Below are positions 33,230-44,195 of a DNA stretch of 64,000 bases, piece by piece. The position numbers and the translations under genes were made by a program. This DNA is from Carposina sasakii (lineage: Eukaryota > Arthropoda > Insecta > Lepidoptera > Carposinidae), in NCBI GenBank assembly GCA_014607495.2, contig CP053153.1:10974001-11038000 (forward strand), written 5' to 3'. The notes under the pieces are model-generated. The model was not told the origin of the DNA. It saw only the letters and a list, made by a program, of their open reading frames with translations, and ran no database searches. How positions within the stretch are numbered: the first letter of the stretch is position 1; each line of letters starts with the position of its first letter.

Positions 33230-35574
33230 TTAATAGGATAGGTTTGAGAATGATGTATAAGTAAATCTTAGACCAGAATAGAAGGAAATTTAGTTACATA
33301 TAGAAAAAAACCGTCTGCCTAACCCGATGTTGATACTTACCTACCCAGCATTAGTCGCGAGAGTGCCACCCTTACGACTAATACTGTTCCAGAAAGTTCC
33401 ACCATGTTCTAGTGCCCCAATGTTCAGGCATTGCGACTTTGGTGATGTATTTGAAAGGATCCATACAGCGTGTAAGTGGCATCGATTTTCATACAACTAC
33501 AGGACAGCTCAAATGGAAGAGTTAAGTTTTGTGATTTCCACCATCACAGGCTTTTGATTTTGATGAATGAGTTGGAATCAATCATGTTGTTCTCTGTATA
33601 TTAAAGGTTATTGTTTAGGTACATTCAATACTTTTACTTTCCTATCGTTTTCATTATAGGTACATAACTAACAAACACTACACCAACGTTAATATAGAAT
33701 ATAAGCCTAACAAATTACAGTCGAATAGCGAATCAATGGCGCCATGTTATTATTACCTATAATTATCTAAATTATCCCAATTACACATCTGCCTGCACAT
33801 CAAACCTTCTTGATATTCTCTGAAAGTTGTTTCAATAACTTTTTCTATATTATAACTATGAGTTAGTTAACTTTGATTTTACTTGTGTGTTATTGTGTTA
33901 CAATTATGTATCTTGTCTTTACAGGGGTGACATAGTCACTCTGTGACAAAACCCCTTAAAAAATAAAAGAAAAAAAAACTTTTTCTACAAGGAATTTTCG
34001 TTTTTTTTTTTCAACTTTCATTTTTGATACTTATATTTGCTTGTACCGAGATTCAAACCCGACGGAACGATAAAGATACGGTCGACTACACAAATCCAGG
34101 CGCTTTTCAGAACGTTGTGATTAAGACACTACTAAGTGAGAAGATACAGTAAAATTGAGCATCAAATTTGAACATCAGAAATAGTGTTGTATGTAATTTT
34201 TTACTATAAATTATTTTTAACTAGTAATTACGACGTGGATTATGTCAGATGTTACGTGCATGTTCAGGGTAAAAAATTTCTTCCAATAAAAATATTTATT
34301 CCAACCAAAACCTACTTAAGTATTCCATACACTAAAGCAATATACACCACTTGCATGTATCTCTTTCCCTCTTTACGTGACTGGATTGTCGGCACTCTTC
34401 CACTGCTCATGAATGGTACAGCAGTCTCATGAATGTTATTGCAGCCGCCAGAGTGCGCCGGTGTCTATCGTAATTGAATTACAAATGGCGCGGTGAAGAT
34501 ACTTCATGGATGAAAGATGTTCAGATGAGATAGCTAACATATGATAAAAATGGGTAACTTACCTGCTTTATTATTATTTTAGATTGCTTTTTAAATCTGT
34601 TCAAGATGAACTATTTCATTAACGTTTCATTATCATTACCACTCTGTATATCACGCGATGATAATAAGTGCCAAGGAGCAGCCAAGCTGGTTCGACTGAG
34701 CTTTTCATAAAATTAATATACATCTTATTTATATAGTTTTATTTCCGTGAATTTTATTCTCTTCGCTTATTTTGCGAAAAGATTACCTATTCAACGTAAA
34801 TTATTTTAAATAAGTCAAACATTTTATAGCTAATAATTGTGTTACTCTATATTGGAGAAAACAATGCTAAGTCTATGTATATACTATGGCTGGTCACAGA
34901 TTGTATTTTCGGACATGAAACATTTGTTAGTATGGTCGGTGATATTAGGAAAATATTCATGAGGTCGTAAATGGTGTACAATAAGTGGGTATTTAGGTAC
35001 TCGATCTGTACCACATGACCGGACTTATAAGTCGCAATAAATATATTTTATTGAAATCCATATAAAAAGTCATTTTGTCTGTTTGTGATCTTATACCATG
35101 ACAAACTTTAAATAACCAGCTAGCAGGTAAAGCCTTGCCCCAGAAATGTAGGTAAATATAGGTGAGTGGAATCTTTATAAAATTTAATTAATCAATTTCC
35201 AACCTACTAAAATAATTAATCTCTAATTATTTGATTACATTATTCAAATTTTGTAGTCTAAAAGATCTGGGAATTCGATCCTGAGATCGTAAATACTCGT
35301 ATTGCAATTGTCTATAGTTAACTCAGTGCCAAAAGGTAAAAACGAATGCTCCATCAATTAACATAACGTAAAGAAGTTTGTACACTATCGTGTCGTGTTA
35401 TGAATGAGCGATAAATCGTGCCGACTGCGCCGACAACAGTGTGGCCACAAATGGACCCGCTGTCCGACACGCGACCATAATAGTCATCACACTTCACTTT
35501 GAGGGTCGCCCTGAATATTTGAAATCTGAATATGTTTTTGTAGGTAGTGAATTTATTATGGTTTACGTACATAT
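33230..35574. other. No gene seen
   Basis: A short imperfect hairpin lies at about 33922-33956 (AGGGGT...ACCCCT). Frames up to 82 codons have no known domain. Confidence 0.45.
33395..33475. repeat. Dispersed repeat family F fragment
   Basis: GTTCAGGCATTGCGACTTTG resembles the GTCTTGCAACTTTGG part of the 46385 copy. Weak, short match. Confidence 0.35.
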
Positions 35575-35705
35575 ATGGATATACACATGGCTGTTTTTCC
35601 GAAATGGGAGAGCCAGAACTGCAGGACCATTGAGGAGAATCCTCAGCCACGGTTTGCATAGCACGGAAAGATGTAAATTATCAATAATAAGTTATCTAGC
35701 TAGCT
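35575..35705. repeat. Dispersed repeat family F copy
   Basis: ACATGGCTGTTTTTCCGAAATGG, in parts, then CCAGAACTGCAGGACC and CAGCCACGGTTTGCATAGCA follow the order of family F seen inverted at 46385-46575. It directly precedes the fold-back structure. Confidence 0.6.
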
Positions 35706-36059
35706 TATCGCCTAAGAAAATGTGAGTTCTATTAGCATACAGGTGAGTTCTACAGTTCCTGATACTTTTTACAAATAGTTCTGGCCTTTGTCCATGAAAA
35801 ACGTCAATTTAAAAATAAGCTGCTAACTTCCCGTAGCAGATCACTTTACAGCAAATCATTTTATATGTATATTTTAATGGGTGTTCTATTCACGTGCAGC
35901 TCAGTTCTATAGTTACTGATACTTTTTATAAATAGTTATGTTCTTTTAACCTTAAAAAATAATCTGATAACTTTCCATAGAAAATCAATTCACAGCAGAT
36001 CATGTAAGTTTATCGTTCCAAAAATTTTTTTGTAAATAACTCTTTAACAATTTATTATT

Positions 36060-36935
36060 CCGTAGCAGACCTGCAACCTGAAACTAAAATCAAGTTCAGA
36101 ACTCACGTAATAGTTCCAGCAGCTCATACCTGAATGTAGAAAATACACAAAGTATATAAAAACTCTGTCAATCGTTCCAAAAAATTCTCAAAGGTTTTCG
36201 AAGGCTAGAACTCTTTTGATTTTCATAGACCTGGAGTAGACTTGCAATCTAAAACTAAATTCAAGTCCAGAACTCACGTAAAAGTTCCAGCAGCTCACAC
36301 CTGAATGTAAAAAAATACACAAAGTATATAAAAACTCTTTCAATCGTTCCATAAAAATTATCAAATGCCAGAACTCTTTTGTTTTTCATAGACCTGGAGT
36401 AGACCTGCAACCTGGAACTAAAATCAAGTCCAGAACTCACGTAAAAGTTCCAGCAGCTCACACCTAAATGTAAAAAATACACAAAGTATATAAAAACTCT
36501 TTCAATCGTTCCATAAAAAATATCAAATTCCAGAACTCTTTTGTTTTTCATAGACCTGGAGTAGAACTACAACCTGGAACTAAAATCAAGTGCAGAACTT
36601 ACGTAAAAGTTCCAGCAGCTCACACCTGAATGTAAAAAATACCCAAAGTATATAAAAACTCTTTCAATCGTTCCATAAAAATTCTCAAAGGCTAGAACTC
36701 TTTTGTTTTTCATAGACCTGGAGTAGAACTGCAACCTGGAACTAAAATCAAGTCCAGAACTCACGTAAAAAATCCAGCAGCGTACACCTGAATGTAGAAA
36801 ATACAAAAAGTATGCAAAAACCTTATCAATCGTTCCAAAAAATTCTCAAAGCTTCTCAAAGGCCAGAACTCTATTGTTTTTCATGAAGATGGAGCAGACC
36901 TGGAACTAAAATCAAGTCCAGTTCTGGCTTTTAAA
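36060..36935 (-). repeat. Tandem array of about 165-bp units
   Basis: The marker GTAGACCTGCAACCTGGAAC and variants occur at about 36064, 36236, 36402, 36559, 36721 and 36892, giving five units of 157-172 bp. Each unit also holds AGTTCCAGCAGCTCACACC and AACTCTTTCAATCGTTCC. Some units have lengths divisible by three, so the minus strand shows open frames of up to 96 codons with repeated peptides; I regard these as by-products. Confidence 0.9.
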
Positions 36936-36936
36936 A

Positions 36937-37175
36937 AGCACTGCTTGACGTAGGCCTCCCCCAGGGTACGCAACAAAGCTACTGCCACAGGGGGGTTTTT
37001 TACCACGCTGGGCAGGCGGGTTGGTGACCGCAGTGTGATTTTCGGACTGTGTTGTCAGCACGGGAGGCGCTGCTGCCCACCTCCTGGTAACCCTTAATCG
37101 CCTCGTACGATACCCACGGGCAGACAGGGGTGGTACAAACTCTACTCTGCCGGTACCACGCGGCTATGGAAAGTT
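36937..37175 (-). mobile_element. RTE-type LINE 3' tail (family D) inside the fold-back
   Basis: GTAGGCCTCCCCCAGGGTAC, GGCGGGTTGGTGACCGCAG and CCCACGGGCAGACAGGGGTG are the family D landmarks in minus orientation. It inserted between the tandem array and the right arm. Confidence 0.75.
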
Positions 37176-37668
37176 ATCAAGTTATTATCAATTGACGTTT
37201 TAAAAGGTTAAAAGAACATAACTATTTATAAAAAGTATCAGGAACTATAGAACTGAGCTGCACGTAAATAGAACATCCATTAAAATTTGATTTGCTGTAA
37301 AGGGATCTGCCACGGGAAGTTAGCAGCTGATTTTTCAACTGACGTTTTTCATGGAAAAAGGCCAGAAATATTTGTAAAAATTATCAGGAACTGTAGAACT
37401 CACCTGTATGCTAATAGAACTCACATTTTTTTTCATCTGCTGCAAAGTGATCTGCTACGGGAAGTTAGCAGCTCATTTATTCAATTAAAATTTTTCGGGG
37501 TAAAATTGCCAGAACTATTTATAAAAGGTATCAGGAACTGTAGAACTCACCTGCACAAGAAAAGAACTCACATTTATTTTTGAGCTGCTGGAAAACAAGT
37601 TGCTAAGTTCACCGACATATTACCTAGGCTGGTGTCACACACGTGACTCAGGACTCTACCTCGCGAAG

Positions 37669-37695
37669 TATTTATTTATTTAAATATAGTTAATT
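37669..37695. repeat. Target-site duplication of the Penelope complex, left
   Basis: A 27-bp stretch starting TATTTATTTATTTAAATATA and ending GTTAATT. The right partner at 43087-43116 is 30 bp and differs by a few bases in the middle. It is AT-rich, so chance similarity must be considered, but both lie exactly at the element edges. Confidence 0.65.
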
Positions 37696-37793
37696 GTATC
37701 AGGCGTCACTATTCGGAAGTTCAAATCTCTATTGAGGGATCGCCCACCACCGGGCCCTATACCCTCCGCTGACCCTCGGATCTGCCTACTCAT
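37696..37793 (-). pseudogene. Penelope-like ORF start, 3'-terminal partial unit
   Basis: ATG at 37793 (minus strand) opens the same MSRQIRGSAEG N-terminus as copy 1 at 40777. It is cut after about 33 codons at the element's 3' end. It shows that the 3' end repeats the beginning of the next unit, the pseudo-LTR layout known for this class. Confidence 0.8.
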
Positions 37794-37898
37794 GATCACG
37801 AACACAAGACACTACAGTCGCAACGAGAAGCCAGATCCAAGCACCTAGCATGCAACCATAAATACATAGCTGCTAATCCGAAAAACCAATTAAAATTT

Positions 37899-37943
37899 TA
37901 ATCGACATATGTTTCGCCAACACCCGTGGCATCATCAGGATTA
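37899..37943 (-). ncRNA. Hammerhead ribozyme motif, unit 1
   Basis: Minus strand, 45 nt. The core is CTGATGA (37938-37932), stem II GCCA/TGGC with a 7-nt loop, GAAA (37915-37912), then C-ATAT-GTC with the predicted cleavage site after GTC (between 37904 and 37903). Stem I pairs TAATC (37943-37939) with GATTA (37903-37899). All conserved core positions of a minimal type I hammerhead are present, with a one-pair stem III. Hammerheads are known from Penelope-like elements. The motif lies about 110 nt upstream of the next ORF start at 37793. Confidence 0.85.
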
Positions 37944-38229
37944 GTTTTCCATGTTAGTTCTATCTACCGAACCAACTAACTAACAACTAAAACCAATGTA
38001 TTGCAAATCATTTTTATACCCTCAATCAACATAAAAAAATAAATGTTAATACCTACATATTAGTTTAGAAATGTAAAATTATTATAGATAAATAAATATT
38101 AAAAATATACATTAGTTATTAATTGTTAAATTAAAAATTAGAAGAAAAATAATTTATAATAATATTAAATATATATAAAAAAAAGACCATATCAAGGCTG
38201 TACGACAAAAAGTCATTACCTTTGTCCGA

Positions 38230-40777
38230 TCCTATTGACTTTGACATTGACAGATTGCAGCCAAAACTGGGCTAGTGTTTTACAAAATCTATTTGATTAT
38301 TTACCAAATTAATACCTGAAAATTTTGCTTTCATAATTTCTAGTTTTTCTAAAATAGACAGACGATGCCTTTATCTGCAACATGTAGAACTCTTAACTCA
38401 TTATTATCTGCCAGGGAGTGGCCCGCCTGGAGTAAATGTTCGGCAAAAGTTGGATTTATTAGGATTACCATTTCTAAAAGCTGATATATGTTCCTTGTAT
38501 CGAACATTAAAACTGCGACCAGTTTGTCCAATGTAACAAGCATCACATTCATCACACTTCAACTGGTATACACCTGATTTCTTTTTAAGTTCCAACTTTT
38601 GTTTTGTGTTAATTAACTTTTGTAATGAATTATAAGTCCTAAACGCCACAAATATGTCTTCTTTTTTTTAATAATTTAGATAATTTTTCTGAAAAACCTC
38701 CATAATATGTCAAACTACCAGTGTATGGTTTTTGAATCTGATCAACTTTAGGGTATAACATTTGTTTAACCAATGTTTTCCTTTTTATTGACCAGATTAT
38801 AAATTAATTGAGGACTGTACCCATTAGATCTGGCAATTTGAACAATGGTATTAAATTCTTTATTATAATTGTAATTGTTAAGCGGTAAAGTTACCAGTCT
38901 ATGTATCATAGACTTATAAGCCGCTAATTATTTGCCATGGGTGGAAAGAATCAACCGGTATTGTGACATCTGTATGGGTAGGTTTCCGGTATACAGCAAA
39001 ATCATGAAATTTATCTAATCTTGATATAGTTAAATCCAAAAAATTTATGCTATTATTAACTTCTTCTTCAATTTTGAATTTAATTTTGGCATGCTTGGTA
39101 TTAATTTTGTTGACAAAAACATGAAACTGTCTCACTGAGCCTGTCCAACACAAGATAACATCATCTACATATCTAAAATAATATTTTATCTTACTATTGT
39201 TAACTATAAACTTATTTTCATACCAATCCATAAAATTTCTGCAAGAAACGGTGACAACGGAGAACCCATAGCCAAACCATCCTTCTGTAAATAATAGGTG
39301 TTCCGATAACAAAAATAATTTTGGTTCATACAAAGTCTAGTCAGTCCAATAATGTTATCAACCTCCGTTGGATGTAAATTGACTTTATCACACCAAGTCT
39401 TATTATGTCTAAACAATCTTTATAAGGAACATTTGTAAACAAAACTTTCTACATCTAATGAAAATAATTTTGAATTTGTAGGCAATTCTATATATTTAAT
39501 TTTTTTCTATTAAATCTAAACTATTTTTAACACTATACTTAGGTGTGAATTGAATTTTTTCCTTTATATAGTTATTTAAAAACGTTGCCAATTTATATGC
39601 AGGCGCTCCAATATAGGAAACTACAGGTCTAACAGGAATATTAATTTTATGTAATTTTGGTAAACCGTATAACATTGGTGTGACAGGATTCATTGAAATT
39701 ACGCGTTCAATTAAATTGGGGCATTTTTTGGGAAAAATATATTCTGAATTGGCAATACATTTCTTCAATTCTGCATTGAATTTATTTGTAGGATCAAAGG
39801 GCAATGTTTGAAATTCATTTGTATTTAAGATTTCCATTACCTTTTCATGATACATATCCTGTTTCATAATAACTAATGTATTGCCTTTGTCTGCTTTACT
39901 AATTAAAAGGTTGTTTTGATCTAACTTGAGTTGTACAGACTTATATATTTTTGAGTAATATGAAAATGAAGTTTTGTTAAGATTACTAGAGTTATTAATT
40001 TCCTTATGTTAATTCCTTCATTTCATGAGCTAGAACGTTTTTGACAGTGGTATCTACTTTATTCCTAACTAGGTTATTTCTGTGTCCACTGCCAAAACTT
40101 CCAAAGATTTATTGTTAATATTTTTTTGGTGGACAGAATTTCAAACCTTTTGTCAACAAACTCATTTCCTGTTCTGTAAAATTTGTGTCAGAGAGATTCT
40201 CAACTCTTTTATAAAACTTGTGTGTGTCTTTCTTAATAGGCGGAGTATTATTAGTGTGGTTCTCTCCATATTTTTTAGATATCAAAAGTTTTAATTTGTG
40301 TGACTGTGTATCAAATCTCTGCTGACCCTTAAAATAGGCCAAATCTCTTGCCTTTTTATCTAAAAGGTCAAATTCCACCGGATGAAGTCTAAATGAAAGT
40401 TCCATATGCAAAATTTTAAGATGTGTTTTTAAATTATCTCTAACGGAAAACCAATACTTAATTTCTTGAAATAACCATAACTTTTGAGCTTGTTCTATAG
40501 CAAATTTTGCCTGTCTATTGTCAACATTAGAGCGAACATTTATATAATTAGGAATAACTTTGTGGTACTTACATTGTTGGTTAAACCACACGTTTTGTTT
40601 TGCAATACGTTGAGCTTCTGTTAGTCTGATGTATAATTTTGCCTGTTTAGTGATGCTACACTTCGTTAAATATTGAATTGTATCAGGCGTCACTATTCGG
40701 AAGTTCAAATCTCTATTGAGGGATCGCCCACCACCGGGCCCTATACCCTCCGCTGACCCTCGGATCTGCCTACTCAT
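38230..40777 (-). pseudogene. Penelope-like RT/GIY-YIG ORF, copy 1, frameshifted
   Basis: Start ATG at 40777 (MSRQIRGSAEG). The N-terminal block of about 220 residues is open to 40115. After that the coding sequence survives in pieces in different frames: 39867-39496 (with MNPVTPMLYGLPKLHK), 39416-39204 and 39333-38914 (RT palm, GLAMGSPLSPFLAE and RYVDDVILCW), then 38649-38349 (endonuclease, GVYQLKCDECDACYIGQTGR). Small indels separate the pieces, and a segment between 40115 and 39900 is also broken. The full product would be a reverse transcriptase with a C-terminal GIY-YIG endonuclease, which copies its RNA at a nicked target. This is the only nearly full-length copy in the complex. Confidence 0.85.
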
Positions 40778-40881
40778 GATCACGAACACAAGACACTACA
40801 GTCGCAACGAGAAGCCAGATCCAAGCACCTAGCATGCAACCATAAATACATAGCTGCTAATCCGAAAACCAATTAAAATTT

Positions 40882-40926
40882 TAATCGACATATGTTTCGC
40901 CAACACCCGTGGCATCATCAGGATTA
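40882..40926 (-). ncRNA. Hammerhead ribozyme motif, unit 2
   Basis: Same 45-nt motif as at 37899: CTGATGA (40921-40915), stem II GCCA/TGGC, GAAA, C-ATAT-GTC, and stem I TAATC/GATTA. Predicted cleavage follows GTC at about 40887/40886. It lies about 110 nt upstream of the copy 1 ATG at 40777, between copy 2 and copy 1, so it could separate tandem transcripts into units. Confidence 0.85.
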
Positions 40927-41325
40927 GTTTTCCATGTTAGTTCTATCTACCGAACCAACTAACTAACAACTAAAACCAATGTATTGCAAATCATTTTTAT
41001 ACCCTCAATCAACATAAAAAAATAAATGTTAATACCTACATATTAGTTTAGAAATGTAAAATTATTATAGATAAATAAATATTAAAAATATACATTAGTT
41101 ATTAATTGTTAAATTATTAGAAGAAAAATAAATTTATAATAATATTAAATATATATAAAAAAAAGACCATATCAAGGCTGTACGACAAAGTCATTACCTT
41201 TGTCCGATCCTATTGACTTTGACATTGACAGATTGCAGCCAAAACTGGGCTAGTGTTTACAAAATCTATTTGATTATTTACCAAATTAATACCTGAAAAT
41301 TTTGCTTTCATAATTTCTAGTTTTT

Positions 41326-42402
41326 CTAAAATAGACAGACGGATGCCTTTATCTGCAACATGTAGAACTCTAACTCATTATTATCTGCCAGGGAGTGGCC
41401 CGCCTGGAGTAAATGTTCGGCAAAGTTGGATTTATTAGGATTACCATTTCTAAAAGCTGATATATGTTCCTTGTATCGAACATTAAAACTGCGACCAGTT
41501 TGTCCAATGTAACAAGCATCACATTCATCACACTTCAACTGGTATACACCTGATTTCTTTTTAAGTTCCAACTTTTGTTTTGTGTTAATTAACTTTTGTA
41601 ATGAATTATAAGTCCTAAACGCCACAAATATGTCTTCTTTTTTTAATAATTTAGATAATTTTTCTGAAAAACCTCCATAATATGTCAAACTACCAGTGTA
41701 TGGTTTTTGAATCTGATCAACTTTAGGGTATAACATTTGTTTAACCAAAATGTTTTCCTTTTTATTGACCAGATTATAAATTAATTGAGGACTGTACCCA
41801 TTAGATCTGGCAATTTGAACAATGGTATTAAATTCTTTATTATAATTGTAATTGTTAAGCGGTAAAGTTACCAGTCTATGTATCATAGACTTATAAGCCG
41901 CTAATTTATGTTGCCATGGGTGGAAAGAATCAACCGGTATTGTGACATCTGTATGGGTAGGTTTCCGGTATACAGCAAAATCATGAAATTTATCTAATCT
42001 TGATATAGTTAAATCCAAAAAATTTATGCTATTATTAACTTCTTCTTCAATTTTGAATTTAATTTTGGCATGCTTGGTATTAATTTTGTTGACAAAAACA
42101 TGAAACTGTCTCACTGAGCCTGTCCAACACAAGATAACATCATCTACATATCTAAAATAATATTTTATCTTACTATTGTTAACTATAAACTTATTTTCAT
42201 ACCAATCCATAAAAATTTCTGCAAGAAACGGTGACAACGGAGAACCCATAGCCAAACCATCCTTCTGTAAATAATAGGTGTTCCGATAACAAAAATAATT
42301 TTGGTTCATACAAAGTCTAGTCAGTCCAATAATGTTATCAACCTCCGTTGGATGTAAATTGACTTTATCACACCAAGTCTTAATTATGTCTAAACAATCT
42401 AT
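41326..42402 (-). pseudogene. Penelope-like RT/GIY-YIG ORF, copy 2, 5'-truncated
   Basis: The open frame covers the RT palm and the whole endonuclease. Counting from the frame's first codon at 42459: GLAMGSPLSPFLAEIFM at 68-84, catalytic YVDD at 104-107, and GIY-YIG domain with GVY 304-306, C310/C313 and YIG 317-319, then R323 and E331. The first 17 or so residues come from the adjoining inverted fragment and are not native. A small indel near 41370 shifts the C-terminus, so the last residues and the stop at 41326 are not those of an intact copy; the inverted fragment shows about 45 more residues. The N-terminal RT half is missing. Confidence 0.88.
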
Positions 42403-42592
42403 TATCTCCCTGGCAGATAATAATGAGTTAAGAGTTCTACATGTTGCAGATAAAGGCATCCGTCTGTCTATTTTAGAAAAACTAGAAATTATGAAAGCAA
42501 AATTTTCAGGTATTAATTTGGTAAATAATCAAATAGATTTTGTAAACACTAGCCCAGTTTTGGCTGCAATCTGTCAATGTCAAAGTCAATAG
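42403..42592 (+). pseudogene. Penelope-like ORF, inverted C-terminal fragment
   Basis: Plus-strand remnant of the ORF end, beginning SLADNNELRVLHVADKG and continuing in frame for about 45 residues to TAG at 42590-42592. It preserves the C-terminus that is frameshifted in copies 1 and 2. It is joined head to head with copy 2 at about 42402. Confidence 0.8.
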
Positions 42593-43086
42593 GATCGGAC
42601 AAAGGTAATGACTTTGTCGTACAGCCTTGATATGGTCTTTTTTTTATATATATTTAATATTATTATAAATTTATTTTTCTTCTAATAATTTAACAATTAA
42701 TAACTAATGTATATTTTTAATATTTATTTATCTATAATAATTTTACATTTCTAAACTAATATGTAGGTATTAACATTTATTTTTTTATGTTGATTGAGGG
42801 TATAAAAATGATTTGCAATACATTGGTTTTAGTTGTTAGTTAGTTGGTTCGGTAGATAGAACTAACATGGAAACTAATCCTGAATGATGCCAGGGTGTTG
42901 GCGGAAACATATGTCGATTAAAATTTTAATTGGTTTTCGGATTAGCAGCTATGTATTTATGGTTGCATGCTAGGTGCTTGGATCTGGCTTCTCGTTGCGA
43001 CTGTAGTGTCTTGTGTTCGTGATCATGAGTAGGCAGATCCGAGGGTCAGCGGAGGGTATAGGGCCCGGTGGTGGGCGATCCCTCAA
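42593..43086 (+). mobile_element. Inverted Penelope 3' region and next ORF start
   Basis: Reverse-complement match to the 3' region at 40930-41330 and to the ORF start region. It contains the defective hammerhead motif (42875-42920) and the ATG at 43025, after which about 20 codons remain before the element ends. Confidence 0.85.
42875..42920 (+). ncRNA. Hammerhead motif, inverted unit, core broken
   Basis: Here the core reads CTGAATGA with one extra A, and the stem II to GAAA joint reads GGCGGAAAC with one extra G. Stem I (TAATC/GATTA) and C-ATAT-GTC are kept. The inserted core base should abolish cleavage, so I expect this copy to be inactive. Confidence 0.75.
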
Positions 43087-43116
43087 TATTTATTTATTTA
43101 ATTAATTTAGTTAATT
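43087..43116. repeat. Target-site duplication of the Penelope complex, right
   Basis: TATTTATTTATTTAATTAAT and the end GTTAATT match the left flank at 37669-37695 with a short length difference in the middle. Confidence 0.65.
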
Positions 43117-43594
43117 ATTGTATTGTAGAGTAGGGTAAGCAAAATGTGTAGTATCAGTAGGTACCTACCTAGAGAAACTAAATAAGTAAGATGGCGCACC
43201 AAAAATGCAGATTCCACCGATCAGAGACATGCAGATATTCCTTAAGCAGAATGTAATGAATCTCGGGAAATCTCATTAAATGCAAACGAAACTGGAAAAC
43301 TTAATGTAAATTCCTCAAAATAGCGACGACACTGCGAGACTGGCGGGATGTGGGGGAATGCTTGTATTTCGTAAGAACTCGTTTAACTAAACAGCTTCTA
43401 TCGAGACGGCAATCTTCGTGCATATGACGGTATCTACCTATATCTTTAAACTATATTTATAAAATTCCATCTTCATATTATTTTTGTTAAAAAGTTGTCT
43501 ATTTTGAAATTGAAATGTTATTTATACTTTTGTTTTTTGGTAATTAAACTTACCTAATAAATTCGTCACCGTAACCTTTAAACCTTCCATGTTG

Positions 43595-43730
43595 ACAACA
43601 TAGTCCGAAAATCACACCTGTGGTAACTATATAACCCGCCTGCCCAGCGTGGTGTCCTCCTATGGCAGGAGCCTTGTGGTGGGCTCTGAGGGAGGCCCAC
43701 GTCCAGCAGTGGACTGCCATAGGCTGACAC
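43595..43730 (+). mobile_element. RTE-type LINE 3' tail (family D)
   Basis: Plus-strand copy with CATAGTCCGAAAATCACAC, CCCGCCTGCCCAGCGTGGTG and GTCCAGCAGTGGACTGCCAT. Divergent; no repeat tail is preserved. Confidence 0.7.
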
Positions 43731-44096
43731 AGGTCGTACCAAAGAGGGTAAGTATTTTAAACGAAATTAGCCCACTATAGAAAACGTATTCAAAAAATTT
43801 TTGTCACGGAATCACATTCCAATGAGCAATCTATAACACGTGAAGCGAAAACTCTGCACCTTTTTTCTTATTCTTTATTGTGAAACAGATTTCTTTCTTC
43901 TTTATGGGAATGGATACCGAAACATGAAAGTACATACCTAGTTATAGCAAAATTTTAAATATAAATAAATACCTACATACTAATATCGGCGAATTTCGAT
44001 CACGGCGCGTCCACTAGTGATTAATCATAATCTGACCTAAACATCTGTTCCGCAGGCTGATTATGTATCTTGCTAAAGCCAGACAGAACTTGACAG

Positions 44097-44195
44097 AAGC
44101 AATGCGACAGCGAAAATTATACGATATTTTGCAGCAATGACAAATTCCTTTGAGATTGCTGTAAATATTGTACAATTTTCGCTATCGTATTGCTT
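44097..44195. repeat. Palindromic MITE (family E), 42-bp arms
   Basis: The left arm 44097-44138 (AAGCAATGCGACAGCGAAAA...) and the right arm 44154-44195 are inverted copies with a few mismatches around a 15-bp loop. A longer, more diverged copy is at 53640-53827. Non-coding; probably a miniature inverted-repeat transposon. Confidence 0.8.

Larger units (their letters stand above)
35717..37600. mobile_element. Fold-back structure with internal tandem array
   Basis: A left arm (about 35717-35958) and a right arm (about 37200-37427) are imperfect inverted copies. For example AACAGTT-type GAGTTCTACAGTTCCTGATA on the left answers TATCAGGAACTGTAGAACTC on the right. Each arm consists of related 170-190-bp sub-units, and one extra unit lies outside the right arm (37428-37600). 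Between them is a tandem array (36060-36935) and a later LINE-tail insertion (36937-37175). No ORF with a recognisable domain. Large inverted arms made of sub-repeats recall fold-back transposons; that class is an inference. Confidence 0.7.
37669..43116. mobile_element. Penelope-like retroelement complex with flanking direct repeats
   Basis: One composite insertion. On the minus strand two copies lie head to tail: copy 2 (about 42402-40930, 5'-truncated) runs into copy 1 (about 40926-37944). Copy 1 is followed by a third unit cut after about 33 codons (37793-37696). To the right, an inverted plus-strand fragment (about 42403-43086) joins copy 2 head to head. Both outer ends are 3' ends, and both stop within the first codons of the next unit. 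The monomer is about 2983 bp, measured between the hammerhead motifs. AT-rich direct repeats at 37669-37695 and 43087-43116 look like the target-site duplication. Such partial tandem and inverted arrangements are typical of Penelope-like elements. Confidence 0.88.

Noticed and set aside
33922..33956. Terminator-like hairpin AGGGGT...ACCCCT
   Set aside because: No adjacent gene, imperfect pairing, and terminators of this kind do not apply to a eukaryotic genome.
36261..36806. Minus-strand frames of 79-96 codons with repeated peptides
   Set aside because: Produced by the roughly 165-bp tandem array; no start context, no domain.
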